A stretch of 64,000 bases of DNA, taken from Lachnospiraceae bacterium (lineage in GTDB: Bacteria; Bacillota; Clostridia; Lachnospirales; Lachnospiraceae). The position numbers and the translations under genes were made by a program. The stretch spans positions 62,001-126,000 of the forward strand of contig JAQVCT010000003.1 of assembly GCA_028689655.1 (NCBI GenBank), written 5' to 3'. This document shows, in pieces, positions 36,891-47,600 of the stretch (its first letter is position 1; every line of letters begins with the position of its first letter). The notes under the pieces were generated by a model, which did no database searches, had not been told where the DNA came from, and saw only the letters and a list, made by a program, of their open reading frames with translations.

Positions 36891-37181
36891 CTTGTCTGTT
36901 CTCCTATTCGTTTCTATATCTCACTCTTTTATTCTACTTCTACTCTATTTTACTTCATTTTTCCTGATAATTCTATCATGATTACTATTTTCTGTTTGTA
37001 TTAAATAAGCCTGCATTCATTATACCTTATGCTCTATAACATAGATTACTTCGCGACCCAGGCGCGCTATAGTATAATGCCTATCGGTTTTATAATTTCT
37101 ACGTATTTTACATATCATTCATTTCCATATATGATAAGCAGGAACAAAACGAAATACAAAATACATGTAGAGAAGAAAGGC

Positions 37182-37805
37182 ATGGGATATTCAATGAAAA
37201 CAAAAGTAAGCAGGAAAACAATGTTATGGCAGTTATTTAAGGCAACTTTCGTCTTAAGTGCTTTCACCTTTGGAGGTGGATTCGTAATCGTATCTTTGAT
37301 GAAGAAAAAATTCGTGGAAGAATTAGAATGGTTCGATGAAGACGAGATGTTAGATATCACCGCGATTGCACAGTCCTCACCGGGACCAATTCCCATCAAC
37401 GCCTCTGTGATCATCGGCTACCGCATGTCCGGTGTCCTTGGATCTTTCATTGCCGTACTGGGGACCTCCATTCCACCCATGGTCATCATCTCCATTATCT
37501 CTGTATTCTATGAGCAGTTCCGATCAAATACCATCATCGCAACAGCACTCCAGGTCATGCGTGCCGGCGTCGCTGCAGTTATCTTCGATGTGGTCATGAA
37601 CCTTGCCATCAATGTGTGCAAAACAAAGAGATTTCTTTACATTTCCTGTATGATTATCGCATTCTTTGCCACTTTTGTGATGAATGTAAGCGCAATGCTG
37701 GTGATCCTCACCTGTCTTGCAATCGGTATCCTGGATCTGTTACACGATTTATATGGGAACAAGAAAACCACCGTTTCTCTTCCCCAGGAAAAGCTTACGG
37801 AATAG
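37182..37805 (+). CDS. Chromate transporter family subunit 1 (CHR short form)
   Basis: The 207-residue membrane protein is one half of a split chromate-type transporter: FTFGGGFVIVSLMKKKFVEE and the AQSSPGPIPINASVIIGYR loop are CHR-family marks, with about five membrane helices. The role in gut anaerobes is unclear and need not be chromate. The frame is open from 37029; starts at 37182 or 37194 fit the family. It pairs with the next gene, 70 bases downstream. Confidence 0.85.
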   Translation: MGYSMKTKVSRKTMLWQLFKATFVLSAFTFGGGFVIVSLMKKKFVEELEWFDEDEMLDITAIAQSSPGPIPINASVIIGYRMSGVLGSFIAVLGTSIPPMVIISIISVFYEQFRSNTIIATALQVMRAGVAAVIFDVVMNLAINVCKTKRFLYISCMIIAFFATFVMNVSAMLVILTCLAIGILDLLHDLYGNKKTTVSLPQEKLTE

Positions 37806-37875
37806 ATCAGCGTCTGACATACTTTCCAACACACTTTTATTTTTGATATTTTTCATAGAAAAGGAGTATCGTATC

Positions 37876-38451
37876 ATGAGTCTAGTATTAAAATTATTTT
37901 TCAGCTTTATCCAGGTAGGATTATTCAGCGTCGGTGGCGGCTATGCAGCGATTCCATTGATTCAGGCACAGATTGTGGATGTATATCACCTCATGACCAT
38001 GAGTGAATACACTGATCTCATTACCATCGCGGAGATGACTCCGGGTCCTATCTCCATTAACTCTGCGACCTTCGTAGGCACCAGACTCGCCGGTGTTCCA
38101 GGTGCCATCATCTGCACCGTTGGCTGCATCATCCCGGCTTTTATCATCTGCCTTACCCTGGCACACTTTTATTATAAATATCGAAACTTTGCCGGTGTAC
38201 AGACCGTACTGTCCGCACTCCGGCCAGCAGTGGTCGCACTGATCGCATCTGCTGGTATGTCCATTCTGTTACTGGGACTTTTCAAGGCAGACAAGACAAG
38301 TCTCCTGCTCTCTGATTTCAGAATCGTAGAATTTCTATTATTCATCGGTGCCTTCTTCATCCTCCGGAAATTCAAGGTCAGTGCTATTAAGATTATCTTT
38401 GGAACCGGGGTAGTGGGCACTCTGATCTACACCTTTTTACCCGTTATTTAA
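37876..38451 (+). CDS. Chromate transporter family subunit 2 (CHR short form)
   Basis: The 191-residue partner shows the same marks, LFSVGGGYAAIPLIQAQIVD and AEMTPGPISINSATFVGTR, followed by several helices. Short CHR proteins work as pairs with opposite membrane orientation. The ATG at 37876 follows AAGGAG by 9 bases; the longer open frame upstream overlaps the first subunit. A convergent LysR gene lies 126 bases away. Confidence 0.88.
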   Translation: MSLVLKLFFSFIQVGLFSVGGGYAAIPLIQAQIVDVYHLMTMSEYTDLITIAEMTPGPISINSATFVGTRLAGVPGAIICTVGCIIPAFIICLTLAHFYYKYRNFAGVQTVLSALRPAVVALIASAGMSILLLGLFKADKTSLLLSDFRIVEFLLFIGAFFILRKFKVSAIKIIFGTGVVGTLIYTFLPVI

Positions 38452-38577
38452 AATAATTTCTATTATCCGAAATGAAGAAATGGAGGACTTAATTGTTCGA
38501 TATATTCCGGCTTTTTTTCACTACCGCCGCATGTTTTGATTCCTGATTCGACGGAATTTAATCTTCATGATTTTACC

Positions 38578-39456
38578 TCACTTTAACTCATCCTTACTGA
38601 TCCGGGTAAACGCCTTCATAACATTGGACAGATATTTATTCTTGTGATAGATCAGATGAATCGTCCTCTTTACCTTAGTATCCCGAACAGGAACCATACG
38701 AAGTTCTCCGGCCCGTACCTCTTTTTCCACCATGAGCCTGGAGAGGATTGCGACTCCCCTTCCATCGATCACCGCATTCTTAATGGCCTCCGTATTGGTA
38801 CTGCTCCATTTATTGTGCATGATGATTCCTCTGGTGACCAGCAATTGCTCGAACTGATTGCGAACCATACTGCCATCTTCCCTGGCGATTATATCTGCAT
38901 CCTGAAGGTCTTCCAACCTGATTTCCTTTTGGTCGAAAAACGGATGACCCTTGCCCGCTACCACTACCAATTCGTCTTCACACAGGGGAATCTGCTCCAT
39001 ATCCCCACTGGTAACGGTTCCTTCCACGATGCCCACATCCAGTTCACTGCTCCCCAACTGCTTCTCGATAGTGGTAGTGTTATTAATAACCACATGGATA
39101 TCCAGTGCGGGGTGTTCTGTCTCCAGTCGATTCAATACTTTACTGATGAGACAGGTTCCCACCGACACACTGCACCCGATATGAATCTGTGGATGTTCTC
39201 CTGCATTTTTCATGGCGAGATCCATCTCCTCATAGGAATCTACGATATGCCGGGCATAGGAGAGTAATCGTTGCCCATTCTCTGTGATGTACAGCCTCTG
39301 GGATAATCGTTCAAAGAGCTGTATGCCATATTCCCGCTCCAGTTCCCGAATTGCCTGACTCACTGACGGCTGGGAAATATATAATTTCTTCGCCGCCAGA
39401 TTCATCTTGCCACAATCCGCCACGGTGATAAATATTTTCAAATGTCGTATGGTCAC
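38578..39456 (-). CDS. LysR-family transcriptional regulator
   Basis: The 292-residue protein has a winged HTH (residues 1-60; MNLAAKKLYISQPSVSQAIRELE split at the turn) and a type 2 periplasmic-binding-like effector domain (about 90-290). LysR regulators usually act on neighbouring genes; here the convergent CHR pair and clpB are the candidates. No operator could be identified. Confidence 0.9.
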   Translation of the reverse strand: MTIRHLKIFITVADCGKMNLAAKKLYISQPSVSQAIRELEREYGIQLFERLSQRLYITENGQRLLSYARHIVDSYEEMDLAMKNAGEHPQIHIGCSVSVGTCLISKVLNRLETEHPALDIHVVINNTTTIEKQLGSSELDVGIVEGTVTSGDMEQIPLCEDELVVVAGKGHPFFDQKEIRLEDLQDADIIAREDGSMVRNQFEQLLVTRGIIMHNKWSSTNTEAIKNAVIDGRGVAILSRLMVEKEVRAGELRMVPVRDTKVKRTIHLIYHKNKYLSNVMKAFTRISKDELK

Positions 39457-39522
39457 CCTGCTTATCCAACCTTTCCTGTCTATGCTCCAAAGTATATCAT
39501 TTCATTATCCCAGATACGATTT

Positions 39523-42102
39523 TTATACCCTTGCGACAAGTTCCTCATTTTCCACATCGATGGTAATGACGTCCTTCTCCTGCACTTTATCCTGCAGGAT
39601 GAGTTTTGCCACGCTGGTCTCCACATATTTCTGAATATAACGTTTCAGGGGTCTTGCTCCATACACAGGGTCATAGGCATTCTCAACAATATAATCTGCT
39701 GCCTTAGGAGATAACTGTATGGTGAGTTCCTTATCCCGCAGTCTCCTGTTCAGATCCTCAATGATCAATGTAATAATACCACCGATATTGTCTTTCGTCA
39801 GCGGTTTAAAAAGTATCGTCTCATCCAGTCTGTTGAGAAACTCCGGTCTGAAATGGCTGCGAAGGTCATTCATGACCATGGACTCCGCCTCGGGCTTGAT
39901 GCTGCCATTCTCCTGGATACCTTCTAACAGATAGTTGGCTCCGATATTGGAAGTCATGATTAGTATGGTGTTCTTAAAGTCTACGGTTCTGCCCTGGGAA
40001 TCCGTGACACGTCCGTCATCTAATACCTGTAACAGTACATTGAATACATCCGGATGTGCCTTCTCGATCTCATCAAACAGTACCACGGAATATGGTTTCC
40101 TGCGAACTGCCTCCGTGAGCTGACCGCCCTCCTCATATCCCACATATCCCGGAGGTGCTCCGATCAGTCTGGATACCGAATATTTCTCCATGTATTCGCT
40201 CATATCGATACGCACCAGATTATTCTCATCATCGAAAAGACTGGCTGCCAATGTCTTCGCAAGCTCCGTCTTACCCACACCGGTAGGTCCCAGGAACAGG
40301 AAGGAACCGATTGGCTTGGTAGGATCTTTGATCCCTGCTTTGGAACGCATGATGGCCTCTGCGACCTTTGTGACACCTTCCTCCTGCCCAATGACTCTCT
40401 TATGAAGCTCTTCATCCAAATGTAATGTCTTATTTCGTTCACTTTCCGTCAGTTTGGCGATAGGAATACCCGTCCAGCGGGATATGATTCTGGCAATCTC
40501 CTCCTCCGACACACTTTCATGTACCAGGGATAAATCTTTCTCTTTTACCTGCTGTTCTTCGATTTCCAACTGTTGCTTCAAAGCCGGGAGTTTGCCATAG
40601 CTCAGTTCTGCTGCCTTTTCCAGATTACCTTCACGCTGCGCGATCTGTATCTGGTTATTCATATTCTCTATTTCTTCCCTGATCCTGGACAGTTTCTCCA
40701 CGCTGGCTTTCTCATTATCCCACTGTGCCTTGCGGTTATTCAATTCTGCTTTCTGCTCTGCCAGTTCCTTCTGTAAGCTTGCCAGACGTTCTTGACTCAG
40801 GCGGTCATTCTCTTTTTTCAGGGCTGCCACCTCAATCTCCATCTGCATGACTCTACGGTTCAGTTCATCCAGTTCCGTAGGCATGGAATCCAGTTCTGTC
40901 TTGATGAGGGCACATGCCTCATCCACCAGGTCAATTGCCTTATCCGGCAGGAATCGGTCTGATATATATCGATTGGACAGCACTGCTGCACTGACCAACG
41001 CGTTATCCATAATCTTTACCCCATGATACACTTCGTAACGTTCCTTCAGTCCACGCAGGATGGAAATGGTATCCTCCACCGTGGGTTCTGCCACCATGAC
41101 AGGCTGGAAACGCCGTTCCAGGGCGGCATCTTTTTCTATATACTGGCGATACTCATCCAGTGTGGTGGCCCCGATACAGTGCAGCTCGCCCCTTGCCAGC
41201 ATTGGTTTCAGCATATTGCCTGCATCTAATGCACCATCGGTCTTGCCTGCACCCACGATAGTATGAAGTTCATCGATAAACAGGATGATCTGTCCATCAC
41301 TGTTCTTCACATCCTCCAGCACGGCTTTCAGACGTTCCTCAAACTCGCCACGATACTTGGCACCTGCCACCAGTGAGCCCATATCCAGTGCAAATATTTT
41401 CTTATCTTTCAATCCCTGTGGTACATCGCCCCGCACGATACGCTGTGCCAGCCCTTCTACTACAGCAGTTTTCCCCACACCAGGTTCACCGATGAGTACC
41501 GGATTATTCTTGGTCTTACGGGATAAGATTCTGATAATGTTACGAATCTCATTATCACGTCCAATGACTGGATCTAATTTCTGGTTTTTCGCTTTCTCCA
41601 CCAGATCCTGCCCATATTTCTCCAGGGTATCATAGGTCGCTTCCGGATTATCACTGGTCACTTTCTGATTGCCCCTTACTGTAGACAATGCCTGTAAGAA
41701 ACGTTCTCTGGTGATACCATACTCTTTAAAAATCTCTTTCAAAGCTTTGTTCGGATGTTTTAGCAGGGATAGAAACAAGTGTTCTACTGATACATATTCA
41801 TCCCCCATCTGTTTCGCTTCGTCCTCGGCTGTGATCAATGCTTTGTTCAGATCTGCACCCACGTAGACCTGACCTCCCTGTACTTTTGTCCTTGCCTCCA
41901 CGGAACTCCTTACTCTGTTCAGGAAATGTTCCTTCTGAATCTCCATCTTTTCCACCAATTTTAAGATCAAACTATCTTCTATGGTAAGAAGGCTGTACAG
42001 CAAGTGCTCCTGTTCAATTTCCTGATTGCCAAATTCGTATGCCAGTTTTTCGCAATCGTTTACTGCCTGTATTGATTTTTGTGTAAATTTTGAAATATTC
42101 AT
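39523..42102 (-). CDS. clpB: Chaperone ClpB, protein disaggregase
   Basis: ClpB threads aggregated proteins with DnaK. The 859-residue protein has the N domain (1-145), AAA1 (Walker [10 protein letters not shown]), the coiled-coil middle domain (about 400-520), and AAA2 (Walker [10 protein letters not shown]; Walker [12 protein letters not shown]). The start at 42102 follows GGAGG by 6 bases. A good promoter lies upstream, but no CIRCE or CtsR box was seen. Confidence 0.97.
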   Translation of the reverse strand: MNISKFTQKSIQAVNDCEKLAYEFGNQEIEQEHLLYSLLTIEDSLILKLVEKMEIQKEHFLNRVRSSVEARTKVQGGQVYVGADLNKALITAEDEAKQMGDEYVSVEHLFLSLLKHPNKALKEIFKEYGITRERFLQALSTVRGNQKVTSDNPEATYDTLEKYGQDLVEKAKNQKLDPVIGRDNEIRNIIRILSRKTKNNPVLIGEPGVGKTAVVEGLAQRIVRGDVPQGLKDKKIFALDMGSLVAGAKYRGEFEERLKAVLEDVKNSDGQIILFIDELHTIVGAGKTDGALDAGNMLKPMLARGELHCIGATTLDEYRQYIEKDAALERRFQPVMVAEPTVEDTISILRGLKERYEVYHGVKIMDNALVSAAVLSNRYISDRFLPDKAIDLVDEACALIKTELDSMPTELDELNRRVMQMEIEVAALKKENDRLSQERLASLQKELAEQKAELNNRKAQWDNEKASVEKLSRIREEIENMNNQIQIAQREGNLEKAAELSYGKLPALKQQLEIEEQQVKEKDLSLVHESVSEEEIARIISRWTGIPIAKLTESERNKTLHLDEELHKRVIGQEEGVTKVAEAIMRSKAGIKDPTKPIGSFLFLGPTGVGKTELAKTLAASLFDDENNLVRIDMSEYMEKYSVSRLIGAPPGYVGYEEGGQLTEAVRRKPYSVVLFDEIEKAHPDVFNVLLQVLDDGRVTDSQGRTVDFKNTILIMTSNIGANYLLEGIQENGSIKPEAESMVMNDLRSHFRPEFLNRLDETILFKPLTKDNIGGIITLIIEDLNRRLRDKELTIQLSPKAADYIVENAYDPVYGARPLKRYIQKYVETSVAKLILQDKVQEKDVITIDVENEELVARV

Positions 42103-42197
42103 AACCTGCCTCCTCTCATGTGCCACATGTGCACCTGTATGTCTTTCTTTTACTTTGTATTTTGTTCTATTTATTCTGTTTCACTTGTTCTATTACC

Positions 42198-42225
42198 AAT
42201 ATAACACCGTTTCTATATTTGTCAA
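42198..42225 (-). promoter_or_regulatory. Sigma-A promoter of clpB
   Basis: On the minus strand TTGACA (42220-42225) and TATATT (42198-42203) are 16 bases apart, about 95 bases before the clpB start. Confidence 0.7.
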
Positions 42226-42387
42226 CATAGTTTATACTTTTTTTAGATTAGAAATCAGAATTAAATTGTCTGAAATATCTGTTTCTTGCGTCAAATAGTA
42301 TATGCGATTATAATTATTATATTAGAGGACAATTTTAATCATGTTTCAATCACATTTCCAATGAACTGTAGAAAAGGAGGCATACCC

Positions 42388-43026
42388 ATGGAAGGATACA
42401 AGAAAATTGCATCGAAAAATTATCCCAATATTATATTACGTGTCATACCTGGACATTTTGTAACTGCAAATTCCCACATTAACTATTACATCGATCTGTC
42501 TATGATGAAATCCAGGCAAAATGAGGCGGATGCCATCGCTGAAGCACTGTCAGAGCGCTATCTGTCATCCACAATAGTGGATACCATCGTATGCATGGAT
42601 GGCTGTGAGGTCATCGGAGCATATCTTGCGAACCATCTGACAAAAGTGGGTACCATTTCCATGAATGCCCATAAAACCATCTACATCACCACTCCGGAAT
42701 ATAATACAAACGGTCAGTTGATCTTCCGTGAGAATATCCAGCCTATGGTTCGTGATAAACATGTGCTTCTGCTGCTGGCTTCCGCTTCCACAGGAAAGAC
42801 TGTTTCACAGGCAATCGACATGATTCAGTACTACGGTGGTATTGTCACCGGAGTCTCTGCCATCTTCAGTGCCGCCACAAAAGTATATGACCATTCCATC
42901 AACGCCTTGTTCACCACCGCTGACCTGCCGGATTACCAGACCTATGCACCGAATAATTGTGCTCTCTGCAAATCTGGCAAAGCAATCGATGCCATCGCAA
43001 ATGGATTTGGTTATTCAAGACTATAA
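42388..43026 (+). CDS. Type I phosphoribosyltransferase-like protein with altered PRPP loop
   Basis: The 212-residue protein resembles orotate-type phosphoribosyltransferases (MDGCEVIGAYLANHL as the hood/flexible part; VLLLLASASTGKTVSQAIDM as the PRPP loop at 126-145). The usual acidic pair before the loop is missing: LLASASTG stands where DDVxTTG is expected. C-terminal Cys residues (NNCALCKSG) are present. AAAGGAGG lies 7 bases before the ATG; the open frame extends to 42286. It is monocistronic, with a strong terminator. A regulatory or altered enzymatic role is likely. Confidence 0.7.
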   Translation: MEGYKKIASKNYPNIILRVIPGHFVTANSHINYYIDLSMMKSRQNEADAIAEALSERYLSSTIVDTIVCMDGCEVIGAYLANHLTKVGTISMNAHKTIYITTPEYNTNGQLIFRENIQPMVRDKHVLLLLASASTGKTVSQAIDMIQYYGGIVTGVSAIFSAATKVYDHSINALFTTADLPDYQTYAPNNCALCKSGKAIDAIANGFGYSRL

Positions 43027-43037
43027 AAATATACCTT

Positions 43038-43076
43038 AAAAGAACCTGGATGCAAAAACTGCGCCCAGGTTCTTTT
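43038..43076 (+). terminator. Rho-independent terminator after the phosphoribosyltransferase gene
   Basis: AAAAGAACCTGG (43038-43049) pairs with CCAGGTTCTTTT (43065-43076) with a 15-base loop; the T-run is part of the stem, so it may work on both strands. Confidence 0.85.
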
Positions 43077-43236
43077 ACATTCCTTTTTAAGTTCTATTTC
43101 TGAAATTTTATCAGATTTTTATCGCACTACTATACAAATTCTAATCAAACTATTATATAATCTGACTAGACTGCATAACAGGTGAATGTGATTCATATGA
43201 CCAGTTTATCAATTTACTTAAAAGAGGTGTCTAGAA

Positions 43237-43920
43237 TTGTTACATAATCAAACAGAGAATCTTCTAACTGAAAGCAATCTATTGGCAGCACAGACTTGTG
43301 CTACTCTATTTCGCCTGCTCTCCCATGAACTTCGCAATCCAATTTCCAACATGATTACCTCCAGCAATTTCTATCTGGAGGAAGGTGCAGAACTTACAGA
43401 TGACTATAAAACTACCCTGATGCAAAGTATTTCTGCGGACGCATCTCAACTGCTGTCCCAGGTGGAAAATATATTCTCCTTAAGCCGTCTCGCTCCGGGA
43501 CCATTGCAATTATCCGAAGATGAGATTGATGCAGTCATATCAAATGCTGTAAGACGAACCCGTTCCCAATATCCTTCCCTGGAAATCATCATTTCCTCAA
43601 ACCTTGATTCTCTCTTGTTTCCCATGGATTCTGCCCTGTTCGAATGTGCCATCATGCTCATCCTGAAAATGATACACGAACAGATTCCGGATGCTATTTC
43701 GATTCAGTGTACAGAAACACGCCATGCCGACAAGGTTCTCTTAACATTTCGTACGACCTGTGACAGTGCCGTTTCCCCTGATACTTTACCCAGGGAGAAG
43801 TCTTTCGATTTAGATACCTGCCAACTCATCATTCAGGCACACCAGGGCTGCCTTCGTGTTACTCCAATAGACAATGCTCTGGTATATGAGATCGAACTAC
43901 CTGTTAAGGAGGAGAACTAG
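43237..43920 (+). CDS. Soluble histidine-kinase-like protein with degenerate ATP-binding half
   Basis: The 227-residue protein begins at TTG, 7 bases after AAGAGGTG. It has a clear H-box (LLSHELRNPISNM, H30) and a dimerisation helix pair, but the C-terminal half lacks the N-box Asn, the DxGxG box and the GLGL lid; only the overall KdpD-like shape (DTCQLIIQAHQG and a final beta pair) remains. It has no membrane segment. It lies directly before a response regulator (TAGATG junction). It may be a phosphotransfer protein or pseudokinase. Confidence 0.7.
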   Translation: MLHNQTENLLTESNLLAAQTCATLFRLLSHELRNPISNMITSSNFYLEEGAELTDDYKTTLMQSISADASQLLSQVENIFSLSRLAPGPLQLSEDEIDAVISNAVRRTRSQYPSLEIIISSNLDSLLFPMDSALFECAIMLILKMIHEQIPDAISIQCTETRHADKVLLTFRTTCDSAVSPDTLPREKSFDLDTCQLIIQAHQGCLRVTPIDNALVYEIELPVKEEN

Positions 43921-44619
43921 ATGAATCACAAGATGTCCGTACTTATCGTTGAGGACGATAAGACAACGAATGACGTATTATATCATATGGCGGCTGGGGA
44001 AGGGTGTATTGTAAAGCAATGCTTTTCCGGGTTTGACGGACTGAGACTGTTGGAGTCCTGGAAGCCTGGTCTGATCCTGTTAGATCTGCGTCTGCCGGAT
44101 CTTGACGGGATGGAGATCATACGGCGCATTCGCGCTTTTTCTGCAATTCCCATCATCGTGATCTCTGCCATAAGTAATGAAACAAGTAAGGTGGAAGCTC
44201 TGGATCTGGGTGCAGACGATTATATCTGCAAGCCTTTCGGTCATTCTGAACTTCTGGCACGGATGCGTACTGCTTTTCGTCACAGCATGCGCCGCCAACA
44301 GGGTCTTGCTCCCTCCTCCACTTACCGGGTCGGTGATTTATTCATTGATTTTGAACACCATGAAATATACAAAGGGGATAAACCGCTAAGGCTTACCCCC
44401 ATAGAATTTAAACTGATCACATTGCTTGCCCACAATTCCGGGAAAGTGTTGACGAATGCTGCCATCATGACCAACATCTGGGGACCATATGTCACGCCTG
44501 ACAATGGTATTATCAGAGTCAATATTGCAAATATCCGCAGAAAAATAGAGACAAATCCAGCCGACCCTCAATATATCTTTACTGAGATCGGTATCGGCTA
44601 TCGCATGGTGGAAGAATGA
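43921..44619 (+). CDS. OmpR/KdpE-type response regulator
   Basis: The 232-residue protein has a receiver domain (EDD at 11-13, phospho-acceptor D55 in LLDLRLPD, Lys in CKPFG) and a winged-helix output domain (about 130-230; LTPIEFKLITLLAHNSGKVLT within it). The ATG follows the kinase stop directly; its GGAGG site lies inside the kinase gene, so translation is coupled. Its 3' end overlaps the convergent BvgS-like gene by 22 bases. No kdp or other target operon is nearby. Confidence 0.92.
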   Translation: MNHKMSVLIVEDDKTTNDVLYHMAAGEGCIVKQCFSGFDGLRLLESWKPGLILLDLRLPDLDGMEIIRRIRAFSAIPIIVISAISNETSKVEALDLGADDYICKPFGHSELLARMRTAFRHSMRRQQGLAPSSTYRVGDLFIDFEHHEIYKGDKPLRLTPIEFKLITLLAHNSGKVLTNAAIMTNIWGPYVTPDNGIIRVNIANIRRKIETNPADPQYIFTEIGIGYRMVEE

Positions 44620-47600
44620 TCCATCACTTTTTTCAGCGTACTATATAACACTTCCGTATCGATGGGCTTGGAGATATGGTCATTCATACCGGCATTTAAT
44701 GCTGCACTCACGTCCTCCGTAAAGGCGTTGGCTGTCATGGCAAAGATCGGTATAGTCCTGGCATCCGGACGTTCTAACTTTCTGATGGTTCTGGTGGCCT
44801 CATAGCCATCCATGATGGGCATCTGCACATCCATCAGGATTGCCTCATAAGTACCTTCCTCTGATTCCGCAAATAAGCGCACTGCCTCCTGACCGTTTTC
44901 CGCACGATCTACTTTCATATTCACAATATCTAACAGTTCTATGGCCACTTCCGCATTGAACTCTGTATCCTCTGCAAGCAGCACTTTCCTGCCTCCAAAA
45001 TCATAATTCTCCTGCTCCGCTGTCTGACATACATACTGTCCCCCTGACAATTTCATCAACAGATTGAATACCGTTGACTGAAACAGCGGCTTGGTCACGA
45101 ACAGGTCTGCACCCGCACTGACAGCATCTCCCTGGATCTCCGCCGTATCATAGGCAGACACAATAATGACAAGTGTGTCCTTGTGATACAGGTTCCTGAT
45201 CTCTCTCGTCACGTCAATTCCATTCATTCCCGGCATCTTCCAGTCGATAAAGCAGATATCATATAAGTGACCCTTTTCATTGGACCTTTTCAATTTTTCC
45301 AATGCATCTGCTCCGTCCTTTGCCATGTCATAGGGAACACCAATGCGCTCCAGAATAATGGCTGTATACTCTCTTGTCTCCTTATCATCATCCACGATCA
45401 GTGCCTTAATCTCTTTCAGGTCTGCACGCTCTGCTTCTTCCTTTGACTCCTGGATCGCATTTCTGTCCACAGTAAATGGAATGGATACGGTAAACGTAGT
45501 TCCCTTTCCTTTTTCCGACACAAAAGAAATAGAACCATGCATCAGCTCCACCAGGTTCTTGGCAATGGATAATCCCAATCCACTTCCCCCGTGTTTCTGC
45601 GCTGTATCTGTTGTCTCCTGTTCAAAAGGTTTGAACAGTCTATGCTGCATCTCCGCCGACATTCCTTCCCCTGTATCGGAAACTTTGAACTCAAAGTAGA
45701 CCTTTCCATCATTTTCAGACTGTTCCCTGACCGTAATGCTGATTTTTCCACCTCTGGGCGTAAATTTGAACGCATTGCTCATAAGGTTCAACAGAATTTG
45801 GTTCACACGCAGCCCGTCCCCAATGAGTTTCTCGTGATTGATCTGTGACGTATCCATCTCAAAGTCCACATCTTTTTGACGGCATTGTGAATAATAGATG
45901 GTGATAATTCCCGTCAGTATTCCCTTCAAATCAAAGGGTGCCTCTCCAATTCTGATCTTATTGCTCTCTATTGCCGACATATCCAGTACATCATTGATAA
46001 TATTCAGAAGGACTTTTGATGCGGTCTCGATCTTCCCCAGATATTCCTCCACCTTGTCCGGATTTTCTTTATAATGCTTTGCGATGGCAGTGATCCCTAC
46101 GATGGCATTCATGGGCGTCCTGATCTCATGGCTCATACGTGCCAGGAAGGAACTTTTGGCCCGATTGGCATTGTCCGCCTGTGCCACTGCCTCCGCCAAC
46201 TGTTTATTCTTGATCTCCAGCTTACCAAAGCTTTCTCTGCGATATAGGATGAACGCAATCAATATGGTAAAACAGATCACCAATAGAATAGCCAGTGCCA
46301 GAAATGGTATTCGGAACTTGTAGACCATATCCCCCATGCTTGGCTTATAGCTGTTGGCAACGGTATGATTTACTGTGATCTGGGATAATTCCTTGTCACT
46401 GATGGTCGTAATACACTTATTCAGGATACCCATCAGTACCCAGTTCTGTTCCGTATTATTGCACACGATCCCCATGGACTCTTCCATGAAAAATGTAGGC
46501 AATACCGTCAGTTTCTCATAGTGTGGATTGGCCAGCAGCGGTCTGATCACATTAACATTCTGAGCCATAAAGTCAGCCTGATCCTCCAGAACCATCTTCA
46601 TGCAATCCGTGGTGCTCTGCCCCTCTATGATGTCGAACTGCGGATAGTGATTCTGTATATATGCCCTTAGAGCCATATAGCTTCTGGGAATAGCAAGCTT
46701 GTAGGTCGCCTCCGGTGCATCCAGTGAATAATTCATTCCCGATTTGCACACCAGTCCCACATCATCTTTATTATAAACATCTGATATGAGATACATGTCC
46801 TTCTGAAATGCCGGATTATTTGTCATAACTCCTGCTGTCAGGCTCTCTGGATTTTCCTGCAAATATTCCACAGGGGTCTGCCCGATTCCCATCATTTCAT
46901 ATTCGAACTGTAATCCGCTTCTTTCTTCGATCAAACGCAAAATATCCGGACTGATTCCCTGAATGGATCCGTCTGCATTTTGGGCCGAATATGGTGCTCG
47001 ATTCTGAATAAGGGAGACCTTTACCGGTCCCAGTTGCTGCACGAACTCTCTTTCTTCTCTGGTGAGGAGTACCTCTGCGGATACACCGTCCTGACCATAA
47101 TATTCTTTATACAGATCTGCCTCAAAATAAGGGTTTGCAGTCCTTATCTCTCCCAGCGCGTCATCCAATGCGTTCATCAACTGTTCATTCTGCTTTCCTG
47201 ACATAAAATAGAAAGGATCCGATCCCACTCTGGATACCACCTTGTATCCATTCCGCAATCCAAGGCTACCCATCTCAACTGCATCCACTTCCCCTTTATC
47301 CAGTGCTGCAAAACAGTCATCTACCACAGAATACGATACCTGAGTGTAGGTAAATCCTTTTTCTTTCGCATACTTTTCAAACTCAGCATTTTGAAAGCTG
47401 TCTCCCAACACTGCGATCTTCATCCCGTTAAAACTGGTAAAATCATTATAGTAATAGCGTTGATCGTCGCTCAGCACATACAGGACACTGGATTCCATGC
47501 CTACCGAATATTTGGAAAAGAGATATTCCTTCTGACGTTCCTCCGTCATCTGCGCATGACAGACGAAATCGATTTCTCCATCCCGCAGCTTCTTCAACTG

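Noticed and set aside
42103-42387. CIRCE or CtsR heat-shock operator upstream of clpB
   Set aside because: I looked for the TTAGCACTC palindrome and the GGTCAAA direct repeat and found neither; only a plain sigma-A promoter is visible.
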